64,000 bases of DNA from Limnomonas spitsbergensis (Eukaryota; Chlorophyta; Chlorophyceae; Chlamydomonadales), in contig JAYJMM010000079.1 of assembly GCA_037349105.1 (NCBI GenBank), positions 1,054,001 through 1,118,000 on the forward strand, given 5' to 3'. The notes under the pieces are model-generated. The model saw nothing but the letters and a program-made list of their open reading frames with translations. It was not told where the DNA came from and searched no databases. Shown here piece by piece: positions 47,201 through 59,200 of this stretch. The position numbers and the translations under genes are program-made. Numbering within the stretch: the stretch's first letter is position 1; each line of letters opens with the position of its first letter.

Positions 47201-50200
47201 GCATTTACCATCAGGGAGCCTAGGGGCATGCGATCCGGGAGAACGGGGCCCTGCTCTTCTACGTACACCTGGTGAGAAAGGTATGAACATAGCAGGTCTT
47301 GGAAAGGTATGAACATGTCAGAGTGTGAACGGTGTGGACAAACGGAGGAGGCGTGTGAACAGGCTCCCGCATACACCACTGGTTATGTGGACGACTTAAG
47401 GGGCAGGTGGCATATCGCCGCAAGGTATATGTGGGACAGGGCCTAAAGGGGCTGGGATGGAACTCCCCATGGACGCCATGGAAGCCTGTGTCATATCATG
47501 GTATATCGTGCTACCCTGGAAGCACAATCCAGCTGAATCTGTGGTATATCATGGTGTATTGTGTTACCCTGGTAGCTTAATCCGGCTCAGCCTGTGCCGT
47601 ATTGTGGTGTATCGTGCAACCTTGGTGGAACTATCAGGCTACACCTGTGCCGTATTGTGGTGTATCGTGCAACCTTGGTGGAACTATCAGGCTACACCTG
47701 TGCCGTATTGGGGTGTATCGTGCAACCTTGGTGGAACTATCAGGCTACACCTGTGCCGTATTGTGGTGTATCGTGCAACCTTGGTGGAACTATCAGGCTA
47801 CACCTGTGCCGTATTGTGGTGTATCGTGCAACCTTGGTGGAACTATCAGGCTACACCTGTGCCGTATTGGGGTGTATCGTGCAACCTTGGTGGAACTATC
47901 AGGCTACACCTGTGCCGTATTGTGGTGTATCGTGCAACCTTGGTGGAACTATCAGGCTACACCTGTGCCGTATTGTGGTGTATCGTGCAACCTTGGTGGA
48001 ACTATCAGGCTACACCTGTGCCGTATTGGGGTGTATCGTGCAACCTTGGTGGAACTATCAGGCTACACCTGTGCCGTATTGTGGTGTATCGTGCAACCTT
48101 GGTGGAACTATCAGGCTACACCTGTGCCGTATTGGGGTGTATCGTGCAACCTTGGTGGAACTATCAGGCTACACCTGTGCCGTATTGTGGTGTATAGTGC
48201 AACCTTGGTGGAACTATCAGGCTACACCTGTGCCGTATTGTGGTGTATCGTGCAACCTTGGTGGAACTATCAGGCTACACCTGTGCCGTATTGGGGTGTA
48301 TCGTGCAACCTTGGTGGAACTATCAGGCTACACCTGTGCCGTATTGGGGTGTATCGTGCAACCTTGGTGGAACTATCAGGCTACACCTGTGCCGTATTGT
48401 GGTGTATCGTGCAACCTTGGTGGAACTATCAGGCTACACCTGTGCCGTATTGTGGTGTATCGTGCAACCTTGGTGGAACTATCAGGCTACACCTGTGCCG
48501 TATTGGGGTGTATCGTGCAACCTTGGTGGAACTATCAGGCTACACCTGTGCCGTATTGGGGTGTATCGTGCAACCTTGGTGGAACTATCAGGCTACACCT
48601 GTGCCGTATCATAGTGTATCGTGCAACCTTGGTGGAACTATCAGGCTACACCTGTGCCGTATTGGGGTGTATCGTGCAACCTTGGTGGAACTATCAGGCT
48701 ACACCTGTGCCGTATTGTGGTGTATCGTGCAACCTTGGTGGAACTATCAGGCTACACCTGTGCCGTATTGGGGTGTATCGTGCAACCTTGGTGGAACTAT
48801 CAGGCTACACCTGTGCCGTATTGTGGTGTATCGTGCAACCTTGGTGGAACTATCAGGCTACACCTGTGCCGTATTGTGGTGTATCGTGCAACCTTGGTGG
48901 AACTATCAGGCTACACCTGTGCCGTATTGGGGTGTATCGTGCAACCTTGGTGGAACTATCAGGCTACACCTGTGCCGTATTGGGGTGTATCGTGCAACCT
49001 TGGTGGAACTATCAGGCTACACCTGTGCCGTATTGGGGTGTATCGTGCAACCTTGGTGGAACTATCAGGCTACACCTGTGCCGTATTGTGGTGTATAGTG
49101 CAACCTTGGTGGAACTATCAGGCTACACCTGTGCCGTATTGGGGTGTATCGTGCAACCTTGGTGGAACTATCAGGCTACACCTGTGCCGTATTGGGGTGT
49201 ATCGTGCAACCTTGGTGGAACTATCAGGCTACACCTGTGCCGTATTGTGGTGTATCGTGCAACCTTGGTGGAACTATCAGGCTACACCTGTGCCGTATTG
49301 TGGTGTATCGTGCAACCTTGGTGGAACTATCAGGCTACACCTGTGCCGTATTGTGGTGTATCGTGCAACCTTGGTGGAACTATCAGGCTACACCTGTGCC
49401 GTATTGGGGTGTATCGTGCAACCTTGGTGGAACTATCAGGCTACACCTGTGCCGTATTGTGGTGTATCGTGCAACCTTGGTGGAACTATCAGGCTACACC
49501 TGTGCCGTATCATGGTGTATCGTGCAACCTTGGTGGAACTATCAGGCTACACCTGTGCCGTATTGGGGTGTATCGTGCAACCTTGGTGGAACTATCAGGC
49601 TACACCTGTGCCGTATTGTGGTGTATCGTGCAACCTTGGTGGAACTATCAGGCTACACCTGTGCCGTATTGGGGTGTATCGTGCAACCTTGGTGGAACTA
49701 TCAGGCTACACCTGTGCCGTATCATGGTGTATCGTGCTGCCCTGGTAGCTCAATTAGGCTACACCTGTGCCGTATCATGGTGTATCGTGCTGCCCTGGTA
49801 GCTCAATTGGGCTACACCTGTGCCGTATCATGGTGTATCGTGCTGCCCTGGTAGCTCAATTGGGCTACACCTGTGCCGTATCATGGTGTATCGTGCTGCC
49901 CTGGTAGCTCAATTGGGCTACACCTGTGCCGTATCATGGTGTATCGTGCTACCTTTGGGGTATGATCCGGCATTACTTTTGCCGTGCTGAGGTGTATTGT
50001 GCAATCTGCTACCCTGCTGGATGCTAGTAACCATAAGCCATGAACATTTGAACAAATGTTGAAAACTCTGAAAACATAGAAGCAATTTGCATCTCTTTAG
50101 CATGATGGAAGGGCACATCAGGAAGAGGTGACCCTAACCACTTGACGGTTGAGGGGTGTGGGGTGTGGGGTGTGGGGTGTGGGGTGTGCTGCCTGATATT

Positions 50201-53200
50201 GTTGGGTTTTAATAAACACCCTAAAGCTCGAACCGGGACCCCCAAACCAGGCCTGCCAATGTAGTTATACCGGAAGCCCGTGTGTGAAGCAGACCGTTCA
50301 CACTTGCCTTGCCAGATGCATTACAGAAGGCACAGAATAGGATGAACGGCAATCAAGTTCCCACCTTGATCGAAAGTTGTGTGGTGCTGACGCAGCCGTT
50401 GTCGGGTACATTAATTGCCCTACCCTGAGCACCCTAATCCTTAACCCTAAAACTCTCCACCCTAAAGCTTCCATACCTTAATCATTCCATATCTCCTCCC
50501 TAAAACCCTTCACCCTAAAGCTTCCATACCTTGAGCATTCCATAATTCAACCCTTAAGCCTTCCACCCTAAACCTTCCATACCTTGGGCATTCCATACCT
50601 CCACTCTTAACCCTTTTCCATTTACCACACCTTAATAATCATTTGCATTGGGTTGAGGCCGGTCATCGTCAGGTACCATCGCCCCACCATGAGTACCCTT
50701 AACCTTCAACCCTAATCCCAAAACATAAAATCATAAACCTAGACCCCTTAACCTTGACCCCTAGAAACCCTCACCTTAAAACGCTGAAACCTAGATCCCT
50801 TTACCCCACAACCTATACCCCTACACTCTTCATCATCAAACGCTGAAACCTAGATCCCTTTACCCTACAGCCCTAGACCCTACCTTGAGCATCATTTGCA
50901 TTGGGTTGAGACCAGCCATGGGCGCCTGGTTGGACACCATGTGGATCATGGTGCATGCAAAATGCACGCAGCATGGTGCACGCAGCATGGTGCACGCAAC
51001 ATGGTGCACGCAACATGGTGCACGCAGACCCTACCTTGAGCATCATTTGCATTGGGTTGAGACCAGCCATCGGCGCCTGGCCGGACACCATGTGGATCAT
51101 CGTGCACGCAAACGCCCATATATCAGCGGCAGGCCCCACCACACCCTCCTCGCACATCTGCTCAGGAGCCCTGAATCAGGGGCACGAAATGCACCATGCG
51201 GATCAATGCACGAAATGGGCAAAATGCTCGAAATACATGAAGCACGAACTGCACGAAATGCATGCAGCAAGAAATGGACCATGTGAATCAATGCACGAAA
51301 TGCACGAAATGCATGAAGCACGAAATGCACCACGTGGATCAATGCACAAAATGGGCAAAATGTCTTTGCTTAGAGTACACAAAGTTAGACGTAGGTAACG
51401 GCACGGATGTGACTTCAGCCCAGGCTGCGCTGTTTCCTTAACTCTCACGCCTCCCATGGGGCATGGCTTTCTTCCTTCATTTAGAGGCAGGAAGGGCACA
51501 TGAGCAACAAGCACTCGCACGACCGCAAGAGGATCCTCGTGTTCGTTAAGGCAGACAGACATCCGAAGCAACAGGGCCCACCAAAGCACCAAACCCTCCT
51601 AAACTGCAGATACACTTTATTTGAATTCAAAACTGTTCTTGTGGTCTTCCCAATCGCTTATGTTGAGCTCCCTTTCATCCTCACCACCACCCACTCCCCG
51701 ATCGCTCATTTAGGACCCCACTTCTCTTACCCACCCATTTTGAAACACACACACGTTTGTGTAACGAAATCAAAATAACCATCCAAACGCACGTTCATCT
51801 GTAGGTGCCCTTGCAGCTGGTCTGTCTAGTCTCCCCAATAGCCTATTAACAAACACCCCCCTCCCCCCCTCCCCCCACTCCCCCCTGTCTACAGCTCACA
51901 AGTACTTGTTGTTGCCTTTGCAGCTGGTCTGTCGAGTCTCCCAGATTGCTTAATGAGAGCCACTTTTCCCCCTCCCCCTCCCCCCCCCCTCCCCCCCCTC
52001 CCCCCCTCCCTCCCCCTTCCCCCTCCCTCCCCCTTCCCCCTCCCTCCCTCCCTCCCTCCCCCTTTCCCCCTCCCCCCCCCCCCTTCCCCCCTTCCCCCCG
52101 TCCTGCAACACACGTGTACTTGTTGGTGCATTTGCAGCTGGTCTGTTAAGTCTCCCAGATAGCTCATTGGGAGCTTATTCCCCTTCCCCACCCCTCCCCC
52201 CCATCCAACGCTACCAGCCACCGCACATGTAGCTGTAGGTGCCCTGTCAGCTGGTCTGCAAAGTCTCCCAGATTACTCATTGAGACCTGCTCTCCTCCCC
52301 CACCCCTCCCCCCCCATCCAACGCTACCAGCCACCGCACATGTAGCTGTAGGTGCCCTGCCAGCTGGTCTGCAAAGTCTCCCAGATTACTCATTGAGACC
52401 TGCTCTCCTCCCCCACCCCTCCCCCCCCATCCAACGCTACCAGCCACCGCACATGTAGCTGTAGGTGCCCTGCCAGCTGGTCTGCAAAGTTTCCCAGATT
52501 ACTCATTGAGACCTGCTCTCCTCCCCCACCCCTCCCCCCCCATCCAACGCTACCAGCCACCGCACATGTAGCTGTAGGTGCCCTGCCAGCTGGTCTGCAA
52601 AGTCTCCCAGATTACTCATTGAGACCTGCTCTCCTCCCCCACCCCTCCCCCCCCATCCAACGCTACCAGCCACCGCACATGTAGCTGTAGGTGCCCTGCC
52701 AGCTGGTCTGCAAAGTCTCCCAGATTACTCATTGAGACCTGCTCTCCTCCCCCCCCCACACACACCCTTCCAATGCTACCAGCCACTGCACATGTAGATG
52801 TAGGTGCCCTTCCAGCTGGTCTGCAAAGTCTCCCGATCCCTCATTCTGCCCCCCTCATCTCTCTCTCCCAGCCCCTCTTCTCTCCTTCCTATACGCACAT
52901 GTAGTTGTAGGTGTCCTTGCAGCTGGTCTGCAAAGTCTCCCCAAGACCCCGAGGGCTCATCCAAAACCCGTTAACGTAGATTTAATTTGCTTTCCCTAGG
53001 GCATCAAAAACGAATTCTTTTAATGCCGCCCTCAGGGCAGACTGTCATCAAAAACTCTTAATTTTCGACCAAAACTGGCGTGGACGAACGATAATTAGAA
53101 AATTCATGAATCCCAAACAACATTAATTATGAATGTAGGCAAAGCAAATCGACAGTATCTCCATTTCTCCCTTCTCCCCCTCCCCCCCTTTCTAATACGC

Positions 53201-56200
53201 ACATGTAGTTGTACGTGCCCTTGCAGCTGGTTTGTTAAGTCTGCCAAATGGCTCATTGAAAACGAATTTTCTCCCCCTCCTCCCCCCTTCGGACAACGCA
53301 CATGTAGTTGTACGTGCCCTTGCAGCTGGTTTGTCGAGTCTTCCCGAGGGCATTGCTGACGATGCGACTGATTCCAAAGTCGGCCAGCACTGCAGAACCT
53401 TGTTTGGTGATGAGAATATTTTCCGGCTTGAGGTCGAGCACCTGAGGGACAGGGGAAAGGTACAGAGGCAAAGTTCAAGGGGGTGAAGTACAGGGGTGGG
53501 ATCAGGGAACATTCTCCGGCTTGAGGTCCAGCACCTGAGGTACATGGGGTAAAGTACAGAGGCTTAGTACAAGGGGGTGTCAAAGTACGAGGGTGGGATG
53601 GGAGGATTCCCGGCTTGAGTCGCAGCACATGAGGTACATGGCTGTACATGGCTGATGTACATGGCTGTACATGGCTGAGGCACAGTGCTCCAGGACAGCG
53701 TTGAGATAGAAGGGTGCCCTGCCTGGAAATGAGAACAAAGTACAGCTTAAGACCCAGAACCTGCGGTACAGGGGTGTAGTACACGGGGGGGAGGGTCGGG
53801 TACAGGAGTGTAGTACATGGGGGGAAGGGTCGAGTACAGGGGGTGAAGTATATGGAGGGAAGGGTCGGGTACAGGGGTGTAGTACTTGGGGGCCAGGGTC
53901 GGGTACAGGGGTGTCGTACATCGGGGGAAGGGTCGGGCACAGGGGTGTAGTACATGGGGGAAGGGTCGAGTACAGGGGTGTAGTACTTGAGGGGGGGGGT
54001 CTGGTACAGGGGTGTAGTACATGGGGGGAAGAGTCGAGTACAGGGGTGTAGTAGTTGAGGGGGAGGGTCTGGTACAGGGGTGTAGTACATGGGGGGAAGG
54101 GACGGGTACAGGGGTGTAGTACATGGGGGGTGGGGGTAAAGAGATAGGCTCAACAGGGGGGGTATATGGCGTGTAGTGCATGGGGGTGAGGCACATGTGT
54201 GTAGTACATGGGAGGTGATGTATTGAGGTGTAGTGCATGGTTAGGCGGACATCCAGTGCCGCATTTTGTGTTATGCCACCAAACTATTGCCATATCTTCA
54301 TCCGCACCCCCTAGGTTATGCAGCACTGACAACCCAGACCAGAGACTATCTGCCCCTGACCCTAAACCCTTAACCCCTGCCCCCCTTAACCCTAATCCCC
54401 TGACCCCCAAACCCCTGCCCTAACCCTAAGCTCCCTTCACAATGCCCGCATCGTAAGCCCCAGAAGTTGAACAGCTCTGAAAACCCTCTCCAGGACCATC
54501 AGGAAACATACTGCTTTAAAAATCATAACTCCCAGAAGTTGTACGGCCCTGAAAACCCTCATCCACCCCCCAGATGATGTACAGCCCTTAAAAACCCTCA
54601 CCAGGACCCCCAAGCTGTATTGGTCTGAAAACTCTCATCACCCCCCTAGAAGTTGTAATGTTCTGAAAACCCTCACCATGAACCCCAAGTTGTACAGCTC
54701 TGACAACCCTCACCAAACCCCCCAAAGTCGTACTGCCCTAAAATCCTCACCAGGACCCCCAACTTGTACTGCTCTGAAAGCCCTCATCATGACCCCCAAC
54801 TTGTACTGCACTGAAAGCCCTCATCGTGACCCCCAAGTTGTACAGCTCTGATAGCCTTCACCATGGCCCCAAGTTGTACTGCACTGAAAACCCTCCTCAC
54901 GACCCCCAAGTTGTACTGCTCTGATAGCCTTCACCATGACCCCCATGTTGCACAGCTCTGACAACCCTCACCATACCCCCCAAAGTCGTACTGCCCTAAA
55001 ACCCTCACCAGGACCCCCAACTTGTACTGCACTGAAAGCCTTCATCATGACCCCCAACTTGTACTGCTCTGATAGCCTTCACCATGACCCCCAACTTGTA
55101 CTGCTCTGATAGCCTTCATCATGACCCCCAAGTTGTACAGCTCTGAAAGCCCTCATCATGACCCCCAACTTGTACTGCTCTGAAAGCCCTCACCATGACC
55201 CCCAAGTTGTACTGCACTGGAAGCCCTCATCATGACCCCCAACTTGTACTGCTCTGAAAGCCCTCACCATGACCCCCAAGTTGTACTGCACTGATAGCCT
55301 TCATCATGACCCCCAAGTTGTACTGCTCTGATAGCCTTCATCATGACCCCCAAGTTGTACAGCTCTGAAAGCCCTCATCATGACCCCCAAGCTGTACTGC
55401 TCTGATAGCCTTCACCATGACCCCCAAGTTGTACTGCACTGGAAGCCCTCATCATGACCCCCAACTTGTACTGCTCTGATAGCCTTCACCACGACCCCCA
55501 AGTTGTACTGCACTGATAGCCTTCATCATGACCCCCAAGTTGTACTGCACTGATAGCCTTCATCATGACCCCCAAGTTGTACTGCTCTGATAGCCTTCAT
55601 CATGACCCCCAAGTTGTACTGCTCTGAAAGCCCTCATCATGACCCCCAAGCTGTACTGCTCTGATAGCCTTCACCATGACCCCCAAGTTGTACTGCACTG
55701 GAAGCCCTCACCATGACCCCCAACTTGTACTGCTCTGATAGCCTTCACCATGACCCCCAACTTGTACTGCACTGGAAGCCCTCACCATGACCCCCAAGTT
55801 GTGCAGCTCTGAAAACCCTCACCAGGACACCCAAGTCGTGCAGCTCTTGAAGGCCTATAGCCACGTCTTTAGCGATGTCCACTGCATGGCCGCGTCTCAG
55901 CTTCATCTCTGAAGGGTAGGGCCACGGCTGGGTGTTGCAGGTGTTGCAGGTGTTGCGAGTGTTGCAGGTGTGAAAGGGCCAGGACAGGTATGATAGGGGA
56001 AATAGGTGGTGTAGATGGTGTATGTTGGGCAGGGGGGGTAGGGGGGGCAGGGGGGGTAGACGGGGACAGGGGGGGTAGGCGGGGGCAAGGGGGGGCAGGG
56101 GGTAGGCGAGGCAGGGGGGGCAAGGGGGACAGGGGGGGTAGGCGGGGGCAGGGGGGGTAGGGGGGGTAGGCGGGGGCAGGGGGGGCAGGGGGTAGGCAAG

Positions 56201-59200
56201 GCAGGGGGGGCAAGGGGGACAGGGGGGGTAGGCGGGGGCAGGGGGGGCAGGGGGGGTAGGCGGGGGCAGGGGGGGCAGGGGGGGCAGGCGGGGGCTGGGT
56301 GGGCAGGGGGGGCAGGGGGGTAGACGGGGGCAGGGGGGGCAGGGGGGTAGGGGGGGCAGGGGGAGCAGGGGGGCAGGGGGGCAGGGGGGGTAGGGGGGCA
56401 GGGGGGGCAGGGGGGGCAGGGGGGTAGGTGGAGGCAGGGGGGGTAGGTGGAGGCAGGGGGGGTAGGTGGGGGCAGGGGGGGTAGGTGGGGGCAGGTGGGG
56501 GCAGGTTTTGCAGGTGTGGCAGGGCCAGGGCAGGGCCAGGGCAAGGGGGTGGTAGGTGGGGTAGGTGTTGCAAGTGTTTCAGTTGTTGCACGTGGGGCAG
56601 GTGTTGCAGGTGGGGACAGGTGGTGGCTAGGGGTACAGGGTGGGCAGGGGTGACAGGTTGGAGCAGGGGGGATGACTAAGATGGCGTATGAGGTGGATTC
56701 AAGTTGGGGGGGGGGGGATTAAAACCATGTCACAGCTTATCTCTGAAGGGTGGGGACAGGGTGGGTGGGAGACGAGAGACAGCCAATGACATGGATACGA
56801 GGGAGGGAGGATAGGAGCCACGTTTCCCACTCCCCACACCCCTTGTTTGTCCACACTTTTGCACACACACTGTTTCTGTACACACTCTTGCCCACACCCC
56901 TTGTCCGTCCACACCCTTGCACACACCCCTTGCCTGTCCACACCTTAGCCCACACCCCGTGTCTGGTCACACCCGCACCCACACCCCTTGTTTGTCCACA
57001 CCTCAACCCACACCATGTGTCCATTTACTCCCTCACCCACACCCCTTGTTTGTCCACACCTTTGCCCACACCCCTTGCCTGTCCACACCCTCACCCACAC
57101 CCCTTGCCTGTCCACACCCTCACCCACACCCCTTGCCTGTCCACACCCTCACCCACACCCCATGCCTGTTCAGATCTGTAGCCCCACTTTTCAGTCCCAC
57201 TTTTCAGTCCCACTTTCCAGCTCCACTTTTCCACACCTGGCTGTTGCAGGATGAGACCCTCTAGACTGCATGGGTACAAGTTCATGACGATGCAGAAGCG
57301 GTCTCCTTTCTGCAAGCAGCAGCAGCAACAACAGTAGGCAGGAGGGACAGCGGGATGCAATCAGAAGCAGAAGCGGTATATTTTAGCAGCGGCAACAACA
57401 GGCGGCAGCAGAGGAGGAACTGTTGGATCTACTGTGTCTGCTGTATCTTGTGGTTCTGATGGATCTGATAGATCTGCTAAAAAATCTCTGATGCTGGTTA
57501 TGTTCTGATCCATCCTGAATGATTCCTAGACCGTGCCTGGCGAGCACGACAACCACAGCCACTTCAGCCCTCCCCCATTCCTCTATGCCCACACCTGTGT
57601 TCTTCTGGGTCTACTGGGTCTACTGGATCCAGTAGACCCAGTAGATCCATCGTACTTCAGATTGAACTACTGGGTCTACTGGATCTGCTCAGGGGGCGAA
57701 ACCTCTACTCAACACCACCACCTGCGTGATTCCTACCTTTGCAGGATCTGCTGGATCTGCTGGATCTGCTGGATCTGCCAGATCTGCTGGATCTGTTATG
57801 AGGACGCAGTACCTGGTACTTGCCGTCACCTGCGTGATCCCGAGATATTGGCAAATGTGATTCCTAATTCTGCTGGATCTACTAAATCCACTGGATCTAC
57901 TGGATCCACTGGATATGCCGGATCTGCTGGATCTGTTCCTAGGACGCCACCCCTACTCGATGCCCCCACCTGCGTGATCCCAAGATATCGGCAGACGTGG
58001 TGGCACTGCCCCGTCACATGCATCAGCACCGCCAACTCGCGCTTGAGTGCCATGACCAGCGGCGCGTCCTTTCCGGAACTCGACGACGGCGACGCGGCAG
58101 CGAGCGCCGCCGGCCCCAGCGGCGGCTTGTTTTCCTTGCCACGCCGGCAGGCCGGCGCCGGGGACAGCTTGTTGCTGCAGGTGCTTCCCCTGGCGGAGCC
58201 GTCGGACGGTAGCTCTGCCAGGCTGCAGTTGAAGAGCTCCGCGGGTAGCTTGAATGTCTTGACTGCCACCTGGGGGGATGGGAAGGCGGAGAGGGGAGGC
58301 AGGCAGAGGCTGTGTCAACGATGGGTTGACCTGAAGCAAAGGCTTCCCTCCGGGGCAAAAGTTTCACTCAAGAGGAAAAGGCTTCCCTCCGGGACAAAGG
58401 CTTCCCTCCCGGGGCAAAGGCTTCCCTCCGGGGAAAAAGCTTCCCTCCCAGGGGCAAAGGCTTCCCTCCCGGGGCAAAGGCTTCCCTACGGGGAAAAAGC
58501 TTCCCTCCCAGGGGCAAAGGCTTCCCTCCCGGGGCAAAGGCTTCCCTCCCGGGGCAAAGGCTTCCCTCCAGCGGCAAAAGGCTTCACTCCCAGGGCAAAA
58601 GCGCTTTCCTCCCGGGGCAAAGGCTTCCCCACCCGGGGCAGGGCTTCCCTCCCGGGGTAAAGGTGCTTCCCCCCCGGGGCAAAGGCTTCCCTCCCGGGGC
58701 GAAGGCTTCCCTCCAGCGGCAAAGGCTTCCCTCCCGGGGCAAAGGCGCTTCCCTCCCGGGGCAAAGGCTTCCCTCCCGGAGCAAAGGCTCCCTCTCAGGG
58801 CTAAATCTCTTCCCTCCCGGGGCAAAGGTGCTTCCCTCCTGGGGCAAAGGCGCTTCCCTCCCGGGGCAAAGGCTTCCCTCCAGCGGCAAAGGCTTCACTC
58901 CCGGGGCAGAGGTGCTTCCCTCCCAGGGCAAAGGCGCTTCCCTCCTGGGGCAAAGGCTTCCTTCCCGGGGCAAAGGCTTCCCTCCCGGGGCAAAAGCTTC
59001 TCGCATATACCAGATCTCGAAGTATGAAAGGCATCACACATGATAAAAGCCTGCCTGGCACAGAGGCTTGCAGTGAACAAAGTCTCCCAAGAGCAAAGAC
59101 AACTGTTGCAACTGGTGCAACATGTCTCTGCCCACTCTAGTCACTGGTGCAACATGTCTCTGCCCACTCTAGTCACTGGTGGAACATGTCTCTGCCCACT

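Noticed and set aside
47594..49801. 735-codon open frame and overlapping ones of up to 498 codons (plus)
   Set aside because: 53-bp units lack stops in all plus frames; several frames are open at once and encode the same peptide shifted. An array artefact.
51785..53301. Resemblance of 115-bp units to a CRISPR-like repeat-spacer array
   Set aside because: Eukaryotic intron context. The units are near-identical along their whole length with no unique spacers, and they derive from an exon end.
55869..56591. Pro-rich, collagen- or extensin-like open frames (minus)
   Set aside because: C-rich array directly upstream of the kinase exon acceptor at 55909. It is a pyrimidine tract, not coding.
58364..59043. 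Open frames on both strands with GREAFAPGGK-like repeats
   Set aside because: 21-25-bp array in the intron between the glycine-loop and VAVK exons.
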